64,000 bases of DNA, from positions 117,320,315-117,384,314 of the forward strand of contig CM070900.1 in assembly GCA_036417435.1 (NCBI GenBank), written 5' to 3'. Source of the DNA: Inia geoffrensis. Lineage: Eukaryota; Chordata; Mammalia; Artiodactyla; Iniidae. A program made the translations under genes and the position numbers. The notes under the pieces were generated by a model. That model was given only the letters and a program-made list of their open reading frames with translations. It was not told the origin of the DNA and searched no databases. Positions 23,885-36,179 of this stretch are shown here, one piece after another (the stretch's first letter is position 1; every line of letters starts with the position of its first letter).

Positions 23885-26800
23885 GGGCCTACCAGGTTAC
23901 ACAGCCTGTGAAGCCAAGCTACTTGCCTGCCTGCAGCTGATGCAGTGCTCCAGAGTTTTTTACTGTCCTTGGTCACAGTCAAAACTGGCTACATTGCACG
24001 TCATTGACTCAATTGCTCAGAGTTTGGAATATGCTACCTCCAGAACCTGAAGAGGCATACCTGGTGTCATTCTTCTTTCTTTGTGGGGGGAATGCCAAGA
24101 TGTAATAATTTGTATTTTACTTTGGAGGGAATGTTCTGGCATATCCTAGACCACTCGACCCCTTCAAACTTCACTGCTGTGTGAAGTCCCTGAATCTTTA
24201 AGGTTTATCCTCCACTTTCTGGAACACATGTGTCTTAACCAAGGCCTCCACTTGCCATTTCTTGCTCATCTGGTCTGATTAACATGATGTCATCAATATC
24301 GTGGGCCAATGTGACATTTTGTGAAATGTCCAGATGATCCAGATGGTTCATTTGGACTATATTGTGACCTACCGTGCAGAGTTGACATAGCCTTGTGCAA
24401 GATTAAATGTGTATGATTGTACATCTGACATGAATATGAACTACTTCTGATCCTCTTTCCTGATAGGAATAGAAAAGATCACATTTGCTAGATCAATGGC
24501 TGCATAGTTTGTACCTGAGGCTATATTAATCTGCTGTAGTAAATATACCACATCTGGCACAGTAGCTGCAATTGGTTAGGTTTGTGGTAGTCAAATGTCA
24601 TGTACAGGAGCCATCTGGCTTTGTGGAATTCATTATGGATACCATGAATTTAAATGGAAAGGGATAGTGACCACTACCTCTGCGTTCTTTAGGTCTATAA
24701 GGGTGGTACTAATCTCTGCCACTACCACCAGGATGAAATATTTTTATCTGTGAAAGGGAAATCTCATAGGTTTTCACTGGGCTTTTTCTACTATGATAGA
24801 TTTTACCCTACATGCCAAAGACCAAATGTGGACGTTCTACAGACCACCAAATATTTCCATTCCAATTATACCTCTGGAGACCCAGGGAATGACCACTATG
24901 TTCCTAGTGGGCCTACTGTAAGCCAAACTTGGGCCAGGACTTTATTTAATATCTGGCTCCCATACATCTCCACTCCAACAGGGGCCATGATGACTCTTTG
25001 GGCCTCTGGTTAGCAATGTTAATTTGGACCTGTGCCTAACAGTCCTCAAAAAGTATGAGTGTTCCTCTTTTCCAACTTTATGATAATCTGAGTAAATGGC
25101 TATAGGTCCTTTTAATCAGGGACTACCATATATGCTTGCTGTTCTTTTGCAAGGTTATTTCTCTTAGGGACCCAGCATCTCTTTTAGTCGTTGGATTTTA
25201 GGTCTAAGACTGGCTCCGGTCTACAAACTGGCCTTTTTACTAGGTAGGGCAGCTGTCCTAAGCCTCTTTTTTTTTTTTTTTTTTTTTTTGCGGTACGCGG
25301 GCCTCTCACTGCTGCGGCCTCTCCCATTGTGGAGCACAAGCTCTGCACGCGCAGGCTCAGCAGCCATGGCTCACGGGCCCAGACACTCCGCAGCATGTGG
25401 GATCTTCCCAGACTGGGGCACGAACGGCAGGCGGACTCTCAACCACTGCGCCACCAGGGAAGCCCTGTCCTAAGCCTCTTGATTATCCGTCCTTGATTTC
25501 TTTTTGTTGTATATATTAAGAAATATATCAATACTTGTTGACTGCCCATGACTTTGCCTTAGGAATGCCATGTCCTTTGAACATCTCCATAGCTCCTTGT
25601 GAGTAATTACCCACTCATAATGACAATATCCCCCGACTTGTTTCTGATCATTCAGCATCATCACCACGTGGCCCCTATTATCATCCCTATCATCCCTGCT
25701 TGCCTCTATCATCTCTATCACTTTCAGGGAGAGAAGTGCTATAGTAGCATCTCTTACCTTAGCCCTGGCCTGCAGACAACAGCCACCACTGATCTTCTCA
25801 ATGATTCTAGTGCCCCTCTAACCAGCTCGCTTCTTACCATGTTCTCTAAGCTGTCCCTAGAAGGTGGTGGGTTCTCCAGCCTTGTGTTTTCTCTCCACTC
25901 CAGAATCCCCATTTCCCTGAATCTGTTGATCCTTTCTTTCACATCTGCCATGGCAATCGCGGCATTTCTACTTCACTTAGTGTGGATTACAGCCTTTTTA
26001 GAATCCAAGAGCCATCTAGGAGTATGTTTGCACTGTTACCTGGGTACTTGCCACAGTGTTAAATCCTGTATCATATGAGGATGCTTCCAAATCAACAAAC
26101 TCTCCTTTGTGAAAACTTATGCTCTACACCCTTTTGATCCTGCACCGTCAGGATCTAGTCCTACTCTCCTGGCTCCCACTGGCATATGTTTCTTGGCCCT
26201 GTAACTCCTTTAGCATATATATCCTTTTCTCTCTCAATAAGGCCCAGAACTTTCTTGGCCAGGTTATGTCATGACTTGACCCTGACAATTGGTTTGGTAG
26301 CCAGAGAAGAAAGTGGGGGTAGGTCTTGAGAAGAGCATGTGTTGTCTTTCAAAGCAGAGTCTCTGCATCATGTGTAAGGAAGGGTGGACACTACTAGCCT
26401 TAAACACAAAGGAATGGGCCACCGTGCAGGTCTGGAGGGTTCAGCAAAACCTAAGGATTTAAAATTGAGTGCCTAAATCTTCCCATCCTGTGTTTCATGG
26501 TCCTATTCCTTTCTCATCAAGGTCCTGACCTTGGAATGGCAGGCTTGTTGGGCTGAAAATTCAACATTTTCTTGAAATATGCTACTTCATGATTACTGGG
26601 TCCAATAGTTAGCATTTCCTGCCCTTTGGCAGCAAAGATTAGAGCCCCTTTTATTTGCTTCCAAGAAGGCCCTCTTGCCTTCACACTTTTCCTTAAATGA
26701 ACAGTTAATTATCCTTACCTTTTCATTATAACCTCTACTACTAAAGCCTCCAGGCTTCTAAAATACCTGAGATATTTCCCACACCAATGCATTCCCTTCT

Positions 26801-26930
26801 ACCAGTTTGTCATTGGTAAAAGTTATAACATTGGAACAGCTACAGCATGCTAGGAGACATCAGGAATCTACTTAGCCCCAGGGACACGGTCCTTATTGCC
26901 AGTTGGCCAAAGGATGATCCAACTCAAACA
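23885..26930 (-). mobile_element. ERVL-type endogenous retrovirus interior, decayed
   Basis: Read on the reverse strand, 23885-25250 follows the recalled ERVL pol order. A reverse-transcriptase block is centred on an IDD-type catalytic motif (24283-24306). The blocks 'gatcaatggctgcatag', 'catctggcacagtagctgc' and 'ccactaccaccaggatgaa' follow, and then protease-side sequence up to the SINE at 25269. Beyond the SINE (25481-26930) the DNA keeps a similar composition and is probably the gag side, but I recognise it less well. Stops and frameshifts occur throughout, no env is seen, and no LTR pair was identified. It is a fossil with no coding capacity. The 159-codon forward frame at 25599-26078 is antisense to it and not a gene. 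Confidence 0.75.
25269..25464 (-). mobile_element. CHR SINE inside the ERV, with 16-bp duplication
   Basis: The poly-T start (more than 20) is followed by 'gcggtacgcgggcctctcac', the GC-rich body and a 'gccaccagggaagc' end. Exact flanking duplications 'ctgtcctaagcctctt' occur at 25253 and 25465. About 16 bases are missing across the box B region, where 'cacgaac' joins directly to 'ggcaggcgg'. The insertion post-dates ERV integration. Confidence 0.96.
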
Positions 26931-27122
26931 TGGTATCTTAGAGTCTGCATCCTGGGATTATTCTTGGTACTAACTGTCTTAGATCAAATTCACTGGAAAA
27001 AAGACTCAACAGAGATATGTGTTCAGGAAGTTGACTGGGTCCAAGTGTTCTTGGATACAGGATATGTAAAGAGGTGTAAAGGAAGCAGGATTGGGCAAAA
27101 GGAGAGATTGATTTGTGATGAG
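26931..27122. other. unclassified sequence at the ERV edge
   Basis: Composition resembles an LTR flank ('gactgggtccaagtgttc'), but I cannot define termini. The 123-codon forward frame at 26847-27218 spans ERV edge, this segment and the mariner MITE, so it is not a gene. Confidence 0.35.
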
Positions 27123-27193
27123 TTGGGTTGGCCAAGAAGTGCATTTGGGTTTTTCTATAAGATGTTATGGAACGAACTTCTTGGCCAACCCAA
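27123..27193. mobile_element. mariner-type palindromic MITE (copy 1)
   Basis: The termini 'ttgggttggccaagaagt' and 'acttcttggccaacccaa' are near-perfect inverted repeats around a short loop ('ctataagatgttatgg'). About eight bases of the right inner arm are lost relative to the copy at 57958. A TA follows the right end. No transposase is present. Confidence 0.85.
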
Positions 27194-27322
27194 TAATTGT
27201 AAGAAAGGCCTCAGCTGATTATGTGGGGAGCTCTGGAGCTGGGATGGTCATTCAGAGCTGTCCTAATTTGAGGCAGCAAGGCCAAGATTTTAACCAGATG
27301 CTAAATTAAGGGTATCTTTAAA

Positions 27323-27525
27323 AATATATATATATATTTATTTAGTTGCACTGGGTCTTAGTTGCAGCACATGGGCTCCTTAGTTGCAGTTTGTGGGCTC
27401 CTTAATTGTGGCATGTGAACTCTTAGTTGTGGCATGCATTTGGGATCTAGTTCCCTGAGGAGGGATCGAACCCAGGCCCCCTGCTTTGGGAGCGCAGAGT
27501 CTTATTCACTGTGCCACCAGGGAAG
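27323..27525 (-). mobile_element. CHR SINE, diverged, with 10-bp duplication
   Basis: It starts with AT-repeat and 'tttatttagttgcactggg', has repeated 'cttagttg..gca' units and box B reverse complement 'ggatcgaacccaggccc', and ends 'gccaccagggaag'. It is flanked by 'tatctttaaa' at 27313 and 27526. Confidence 0.93.
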
Positions 27526-28022
27526 TATCTTTAAAGATGAAGTGATATTTGGGCAGGTGGCTTTCTTCTGTCAAAGGCAATTTCCAGAAGAAAACTTAAT
27601 TGCAAGCAGTCGGTAGCCTACATCCTGGCTGATAGGGGTATAGATGTCATGGTCCTGGAGGGGGATCTTGGCAGCACACCACAGCATTCACTACAGATGT
27701 TATCAGAAGTGGTGCTTTAGCATTCTTGAAATTTTTCTCTGATTTGTGTCATTTTGTTTTAGTACTATTCTTAAAATTGAGTGTCCTCATTTGTAAAAAT
27801 AAAGCTTCATCAAAAAAAAACAAAACACATAAGCTTTCCAATTTCTAATTTCTAATCGTTTCTGTTTCTCTAATTTTTAAGTTAAATTTTCTCAAGATTT
27901 GAGGTAATTAGAGAAATTTATTTGATTTTGGATTACTTTAAAAGAAGTCAGCAGAAAAGTCAGTGTCAGAAAGCACTGGTTGCTTAGAGCCTACTATACT
28001 TCTTGTTTAAAATTAAAAATGC
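27526..28022. other. unclassified sequence with AATAAA and A-run
   Basis: No gene is seen. 'aaaataaagcttcatc' at 27796-27811 is followed by an A-rich run at 27812-27828, as in the 3' end of a retrocopy or LTR. I could not identify a source transcript. Confidence 0.4.
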
Positions 28023-28342
28023 AGGCTTCCCTGGTGGCACAGTGGATGAGAATCTGGCTGCTAATTCTCTGGCTGCTCGGGTTCGAGCCCTGGTCTGGGA
28101 GGATCCTACATGCCATGGAGCAACTAAGCCTGTGAGCCACAAGTACTGAGCCTGCGCGTCTGGAGCCTGTGCTCCCCAACAAGAGAGGCCGCGATAGTGA
28201 GAGGCCCGCATACCGCGATGAAGAGTAGCCCCCACTTGCCACAGCTAGAGGAAGCCCTTGCACAGAAACGAAGACCCAACACAGCAAAAATAAATAAATA
28301 AATAATTAAAAAAAAAAAAGAAGAATGAGGTCTTAAAAAAAA
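28023..28342 (+). mobile_element. CHR SINE (long form) with 13-bp duplication
   Basis: It begins 'aggcttccctggtggcacag', has box B 'cgggttcgagccc' and the long 3' body ('gaggaagcccttgc'), and ends in an (aaat)n/A tail. It is flanked by 'aaattaaaaatgc' at 28010 and 28343. The segment 'ctggctgctaattctctggctgctc' region shows a small internal duplication of 'ctggctgct'. Confidence 0.95.
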
Positions 28343-28359
28343 AAATTAAAAATGCTCTG

Positions 28360-28812
28360 GTAGGCTTCCCAGATTCCTCCCAAGGGAATTGCCTCCCACC
28401 CCAAACCACGACCAAGACATACGTTGTCCCAGCTGTTGAGAGCTTTGGTTGCCATAGCTCAGAGATGAATTCTCTCTACAGGAATTGCCCTTGGCCAAAG
28501 GAAGCCACTTTGCCTATGGTTGTGCCCTATCCCCAATTCCATGGCACCCCTCATCCCATGATTGGGTTATGTGGGAGACAGAGGCTTAGTCCCCTTGCCT
28601 CAGTTCAGGACAACTTTGAAAGACCATTGCAGCTAGAGTTCACCATAGGAAAAGCTAAGGCCTCTGCTGCAGTTGCCTTTTACTTGAACACTTCCCTCTG
28701 TTCAATTTTTCTTTCCCCTTTCCCTTATTGTATTGTGCCTGAAAGCATTCCCCAATACATTTTCTCCAGGCAAATATCCATCTCAAATCTGTTTCCTGAA
28801 AACCCAACCTAA
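28360..28812 (+). repeat. LTR-like fragment
   Basis: It ends 'tctgtttcctgaaaaccc' + 'aacctaag', a common end of ERVL/ERV1 LTRs. The upstream pyrimidine-rich segment and 'ttattgtattgtgcctg' fit an LTR. The 115-codon frame (28465-28812) within it has no recognisable protein. Low certainty. Confidence 0.4.
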
Positions 28813-29264
28813 GAAAACATCCTTTTTGTAACTTGTTTATGAGAGAAAGGGAAATAAATCCTCCAAATAATGATAAAACAGTAGATACATAATGTATTGT
28901 GTTCTAAAATTTAATCTTCTAAGACAGAAGGTATATTTCCTATTAACCATGTCAACACGAAAATATATTTCAGTTGATTATTCTGACTAAATTTTTAGTG
29001 CCTGTTATCCAATTGTAATTTGTTATTGATAATCAGAAAATTTCAATTCTTTCTTCTTCTTTTCCTCTTTACACATGGCTACAGATCTTTCACTAAAATG
29101 AGTTTTGTCAGAAGGTTGGGAAAAGGCATTGCAAAGATTTTGAAGGAAATATACCACTGCCATCCCTAAGAAACAAGACAGAAATAAAAATAAAAATAGT
29201 GTTCTCTGAAACAAAATTAGAGTCACGTTGGCAAAGAAATTTAATGTCTCTGAGCATCACTTGT
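28813..29264. other. unique sequence before the PSMD7 retrocopy
   Basis: No gene or repeat recognised. The boundary with the retrocopy is where proteasome homology begins, near 29265. Confidence 0.5.
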
Positions 29265-30110
<846 letters not shown>

Positions 30111-30740
30111 AAAAAAGGGGGACTATGTTTACACCTTTAGCATAAACTTTGGTTTAATGCTCATTCAGTCTAGACTCCACTTCAAAGCACTTTGAAACCA
30201 CATTACAGACTTCTGTTGTCGGCAACTTGGCTAAGTAGACAGATGTTCATAGAACACTTCTTAGGGAAGGACATTTAAGGTACTGGATAAAACATAAACA
30301 TATTTTCAAATGCATGGCTAATTTATGAAGGAAAATATTTGGAGACCAAAATGAGAAAGCATGTATCTAGAGATGTAAGCAAGTACAGTATTGGGCATGT
30401 GCTGGGTGGGGTTGGGTATGTTATCTGCATTGCCCAGTGGCCTACATGGGTTTGTTTAGGCTGCACATGTGTGAAAATGGTAACAAACCTGCAGGCCTGC
30501 ATCAGTAGCAAGACTACATCAGAGACCCTGCACAGAGTCTGCTGTGCTGGCAGAAGCCACTAGGGCAAGCTCTTCTCAGCTTGATCAGGCATGACTCTGA
30601 CCCAGTCCACCGTGCTTGCCGCCCGCAGAGGACGTGTATTCAGATCTCTGAATGTCACTAAGTGAGGAGCAGCTACCTTCCACCCTTCACCCTAAGGTCT
30701 CCCCTCACCGTATGCAAAAATCAATTCCAGACAGCGGGAG
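30111..30740. other. unique sequence
   Basis: Two opposed short frames at 30323-30563 show no domain. No repeat recognised. Confidence 0.5.
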
Positions 30741-31310
30741 CATTTCATTATGAAAGGCAGGACTTCAATACTTTTAGAAGTAAATAGGTCAACCCTATAA
30801 GAATGGATTCTTAAATCAATACATCAAAATAATAAAACATGAAGAAACAGTGATAAATATCATATTAGTTTATCACAAGATCCCCCCCCCCGAAAAAAAA
30901 ACTGAGGAAATGTCACCTCACAAACTGGGAGAAAATATTTGCAACACATATAACCAATAAAGGATAGTGTCCAGAACATGAAAACATCAAACCAATATGA
31001 AAAGACAATCTATTGGAGAAAAAGTGAAAGACATTAACAGACATTTCACAGATGAGGAAAAATAAACAGCCAATAAACTTATGAAAATGTGTCCAACTAT
31101 ATTAGTGATCAGGGATATGCCAACTTAAACCATAATGAAATACATTTTACACCCATTATATTGGTAAAATTTAAAGGTATTGTAATACCAAGTTTTGGTG
31201 AAGATGTGATAAACTGCACAGTCACTTTAGAAAACACCTTGGCATAATCTAATGAAGTTGAGCTACTTAATACACTTCTACAACATATCAATTTTGAATA
31301 TATAATTTAT
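30741..31310 (+). mobile_element. old L1 ORF2 fragment
   Basis: L1 ORF2 landmarks: 'actgggagaaaatatttgca', 'acagacatttcacagatgag', 'cttatgaaaatgtgtccaac' and 'acacccattatattggta'. It is highly diverged with multiple stops, and holds a C9/A9 run at 30884-30900. Confidence 0.8.
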
Positions 31311-32568
31311 AGTATATTATAAGTCCTGGTGTGCTTGGATCAGTTTGATTTATATCACTTTTCCTAGGGTCATTTTTAATAACATCTCTTTGCTCTCCCC
31401 AAATTTTTTTAGTTTGATAAAATTTATGGTTATTCTATCATCATCCTTAAAAATATATGTAATGATATAAAAAATACATGATTTACTTAATGAATGCCTA
31501 TTATTGGGGATTAGGTTTTGGCAATTTTATTCTTTATACCATCTTTTTTTCCTTTTAAAAGTGTGCAGGCACTACAAGGCAATTAAATTCAACTTTAAGA
31601 TTGAGTATACCATTGGTAGCGTACACATGGTCCTCCCGTGGGGTCTGCTTAAGTCAGGATGACAGTTAGGAACCCCTGATAACAGTAGTACCTGATTACT
31701 AACACAGGGGAGCAGCTGACCCAACCAATCTATTTCTTATTCATCTCTTGGTGATCACATAAACCTTTTTCTGTTTTTCTCAACATCCTGAAACTATTTT
31801 TTTTTTCCTTGAGAGACAAATTTTTTTCCAGATTTCCTTAGAAATATTTTCAAAGAGAATTACCCCTAAAGATCACTATCTCAACCTCTAAATCATTTAA
31901 AAACACGCTTCAGAATCTCCTGAAATTTTTCTACCTACTTCCTTACAAAAATAATCCCGTTTTTCATGAAACAGCATTCTTGAAACAAGTGAACAAAAAA
32001 CTGTAGTAGTCTTGTTACTTCTTATTATGTCTTTACATATTTTTAGTGTTGCAATGTTGTTCCTATATTTTTCACTATGAATGCATGTTTTTCAACCATC
32101 ACCTGTATAGATTCCGCTCAAGTATAACAGAGTTATATGAAGAAATGCATTCTGAGTTAGTAAATTAAAGATTGACAATAATTCTAAATAGTGCCACCTT
32201 ATAGTATTTTAGGGTGATGGCAACCTACCTGTCTTAATAATTCATAATGTGTTCAGCTCATCCAAGTAAACCTCATTTTAGCGTGATGATATTTTACCTT
32301 TAGTAAACTCCTTCCATGGCTTTTTCCATCTTTCCATCCTCAAATACTTATTAAGCCTGCAATTTGCTAATAATAGAAAGATACTTGTGCTAATGATATA
32401 AATGCAGTGTTTCTCAAAGTGCTTGATATGCTCTATTATACGTTATCTCTCTTTTAGAAATCACATAATTTTCTCATGTCCTAAGACATTTTAGAAAATA
32501 GAAATGGTGGCTTTGGCTATATGACAGCAGTAGAATTGTATAGCATACAAACTATGTCAGTATATATT
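31311..32568. other. unique AT-rich sequence
   Basis: No gene or named repeat. 'cagtgtttctcaaagtgctt' at 32405 resembles a MER5/Charlie terminus, but no other end was found. Confidence 0.5.
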
Positions 32569-32579
32569 ATCCTAGCAGT
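32569..32579. repeat. target-site duplication, 3' side of the full-length L1
   Basis: 'atcctagcagt', repeated exactly at 39357-39367 on the other side of the L1. Confidence 0.93.
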
Positions 32580-33049
32580 CTTTTTTTAAAAACATCTCTA
32601 TTGAAGTATAATTGCTTTACAATGGTGTGTTAGTTTCTGCTTTATAACAAAGTGAATTAGTTATACATATACACATGTCCCCATATCTCTTCCCTTTTGC
32701 ATCTCCCTCCCTCCCACCCTCCCCATCCCACCCCTCTAGGTGGTCACAAAGCACTGAGCTGATCTCCCTGTGCTATGCAGCTGCTTCCCACTAGCTATCT
32801 ACCTTACGTTTGGTAGTGTATATATGTCCATGCCACTGTCACACTTTGTCCCAGCTTACCATTCCCGCTCCCTGTATCCTCAAGTCCATTCTCTAGTGGG
32901 TCTGCATCTTTATTCCCGTCTTGCTCCTGGGTTCTTCTGACCATTTTTGTTTTCTTTTTTTTCCATATATATGTGTTAGCATATGGTATTTATTTTTCAC
33001 TTTCTGACTTAACTTCACTCTGTATGACAGTCTCTAGGTCCATCCACCT

Positions 33050-36000
33050 CACTACAAATAACTCATTTTATGGCTGAGTAATATTCCATTGTGTATATGT
33101 GCCACATCTTCTTTATCCATTCATCTGTTGATGGACACTTAGGTTGCTTCCATGTTCTGGGTATTGTAAATAGAGCTGCAATGAACATTTTGGTTCATGA
33201 CTCTTTTTGAATTATGGTTTTCTCAGGGTATATGCCCAGTAGTGGGATTTCTGGGTTGTATTGTAGTTCTACTTTTAGTTTTTTTAAGGAACCTCCATAC
33301 TGTTCTCCATAGTGGCTGTATCATTTTACATTCCCACCAACAGTGCAAAAGGGTTCCCTTTTCTCCACACTCTCTTCAGCATTTATTGTTTGTAGTTTTG
33401 TTGATGATGGCCATACTGACAGGTGTGAGATGATATCTCATTGTAGTTTTGATTTGCATTTCTCTAATGATTAATGATGTTGGACATTCTTTCATGTGTC
33501 TGTTGGCAATCTGTATATCTTTGGAGAAATGTCTCTTTAGGTCTTCTGCCCAGTTTTGGATTGGGTTGTTTGTTTTTTTAATGTTGAGCTGCACGAGCTG
33601 TTTGTAAATTTTGGAGATGAATCCTTTGTCAGTTGCTTCATTTGCAAATATTTTCTCCCATTCTGAGGGTTGTCTTTTCGTCTTGTTTATGGTTTCCTTT
33701 GCTATACAAAAGCTTTGAAGTTTCATTAGGTCCCATTTGTTTTTTTTGTTTTTATTTCCATTTCTCTAGGAGGTGAGTCAAAAAGAATCTTGCTATGATT
33801 TATGTCATCGAGTGTTCTTCCTTTATTTTCCTCTAAGAGTTTGATGGGGTCTGGCCTTACATTTAGACTTTAATCCATTTTGAGTTTATTTTTGTGTATG
33901 GTGTTAGGGAGTGTTCTAATTTCATTCTTTTACATGTAGCTGTCCAGTTTTCCCAGCACCACTTATTGAAGAGGCTGTCTTTTCTCCATTATATATTCTT
34001 GCTTCCTTTATGAAAGACAAGGTGACCATATGTGTGTGGGTTTATCTCTGGGCTTTCTATCCTGTTCCATTGATGTATATTTCTGTTTTTGTGCCAGTAG
34101 CATACTGCCTTGATTACTGTAGCTTTGTAGTATAGTCTGAAGTCAGGGAGCCTGATTCCTCTACCTCCGTTTTTCTTTCTCAAGATTGCTTTGGCTATTC
34201 GGAGTCTTTTGTGTTTCCATACAAATTGTGAAATTTTTTGTTCTAGTTCTGTGAAAAATGCCAGTGGTAGTTTGATAGGGATTGCATTGAATCTATAGAT
34301 TGCTTTGGGTAGTAGAGTCATTTTCACAATGTTGATTCCTCCAATCCAAGAACAAGGTATATCTCTCCATCTATTTGTATCATCTTTAATTTCTTTCATC
34401 AGTTTCTTATACTTTTCTGCATACAGGTCTTTTGTTTCCTTAGGTAGGTTTATTCCTAGATATTTTATACTTTTCATTGCAATGGTAAATGGGAGTGTTT
34501 TCTTAATTTCACTTTCAGATTTTTCATCATTAGTGTATAGGAATGCAGGAGATTTCTGTGCATTAATCTTGTATCCTGCTACTTTACCAAATTCATTGAT
34601 TAGCTCTAGTAGTTTTCTGGTAGCATCTTTAGGATTCTCTATGTAGAGTATCATGTCATCTGCAAACAGTGACAGCTTTACTTCTTCTTTTCCGATTTGG
34701 ATTCCTTTTATTCCTTTTTTCTTCTGTGGTTGCTGTGGCTAAAACTTCCAAACTTATGTTGAATAATAGTGGTAAGAGTGGGTGACCTTGTCTTGTTCCT
34801 GATCTTAGTGGAAATGGTTACAGTTTTTCACCATTGAGGACAATGTTGGCTGTGGGTTTGTCATATATGGCCTTTATTATGTTGAGGAAAGTTCTCTCTA
34901 TGCCTACTTTCTGGAGGGTTTTTATCATAAATCGGTGTTGAATTTTGTCAAAAGCTTTCTCTGCATCTACTGAGATGATCATATGGTTTTTCTCCTTCAG
35001 TTTGTTAATATGGTTAATATCACATTGATTGATTTGCATACATTGAAGAATCCTTGCATTCCTGGGATAAACCCCACTTGATCATGGTGGGGTTAATGTG
35101 CTGTTGGATTCTGTTTGCTAGTATTTTGTTGAGGATTTTTTTTTTTTTGCAGATTTCTTACAGATTTTTTCCAGTAATTGATATCTAGTCTCATAGCGTT
35201 GTGGTCAGAAAAGATACTTGATACGATTTCAATTTTGTTAAATTTACCAAGGCTTGATTTGTGATGCAAGATATGATCCATCCTGGAGAATGTTCCATGA
35301 GCACTTGAGAAAAATGTGTATTCTGTTGTTTTTGGATGGAATGTCCTATAAATATCAATTAAGTCCATTTGTTTAATGTATCATTTAAAGCTTGTGTTTC
35401 CTTATTTATTTTCATTTTGGATGATCTGTCCATTGGTGAAAGTGGGGTGTTAAAGTCCCCTACTATGATTGTGTTACTGTCGATTTCCCCTTTTATGGCT
35501 GTTAGTATTTGCCTTATGTATTGAGGTGCTTCTATGTTGGGTGCATAAATATTTACAGTTGTTATATCTTCTTCTTGGATTGATCCCTTGATCATTATGT
35601 AGTGTCCTTCTTTGTCTCTTGTAATAGTCTTTGTTTTAAAGTCTATTTTGTCTGATATGAGAATTGCTACTCCAGCTTTCTTTTGATTTCCATTTGCATG
35701 GAATATCTTTTTCTATCCCCTCACTTTCAGTCTGTATCTGTCCCTAGGTCTGAAGTGGGTCTCTTGTAGATAGCATATATATGGGTCTTGTTTTTGTATC
35801 CGTTCAGCCAGTCTATGTCTTTTTTTTTTTTGGTGCGGTACGCGGGCCTCTCACCGTTGTGGCCTCTCCTGTTGCAGAGCACAGGCTCGGGACATGCAGG
35901 CTCAATGGCCATGGCTCATGGGCCTAGCTGCTCCACGGCATGTGGGATCTTCCCGGACTGGGGCATGAACCTGTGTCCCCTGCATCGGCAGGCAGACTCT

Positions 36001-36110
36001 CAACCACTGCGCCACCAGGGAAGCCCCAGTCTATGTCTTTTGGTTGGAGCATATAATCCATTTACATTTAAGGAAATTATTGATATGTATGTTCCTATTA
36101 CCTTTTCTTA
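33050..36110 (-). pseudogene. L1 ORF2 remnant (endonuclease, RT, C-terminal region)
   Basis: ORF2p would be an endonuclease/reverse transcriptase of about 1,275 residues. Visible blocks: an endonuclease piece at 35359-35595 with the GDFNTPLS motif, and its SDHNAM end at 35100-35368. Sequence then jumps to the 'ILANRIQQHI' part of RT. The [11 protein letters not shown] block lies at 34818-35039. A 221-codon open stretch (33989-34654) begins at the FADDM catalytic motif. The C-terminal region with MRYHLTPV lies at 33376-33726. Comparison with known ORF2 shows about residues 250-540 deleted at a junction near 35140. A CHR SINE splits the N-terminal endonuclease and frameshifts separate the blocks. 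Confidence 0.93.
35823..36025 (-). mobile_element. CHR SINE inside the L1 endonuclease, 15-bp duplication
   Basis: Poly-T, 'gtgcggtacgcgggcctctc', GC-rich body, box B reverse complement 'atgaacctgtgtcccc' and the end 'gccaccagggaagcc'. It is flanked by 'ccagtctatgtcttt' at 35808 and 36026. It breaks the endonuclease reading frame. Confidence 0.97.
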
Positions 36111-36179
36111 ATTGTTTTGGGTTTATTATTGTAGGTCTTTTCCTTCTCTGTGTTTCCTGCCTAGGGAAGTTCCTTTAGC

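Noticed and set aside
25599..26078. 159-codon forward open frame as a possible gene
   Set aside because: It is antisense to the decayed ERV, has no recognisable domain and lacks any support beyond length.
33989..34654. 221-codon reverse open frame as an independent protein
   Set aside because: It is the RT-to-C-terminal part of L1 ORF2, starting at the catalytic FADDM motif, inside a broken element.
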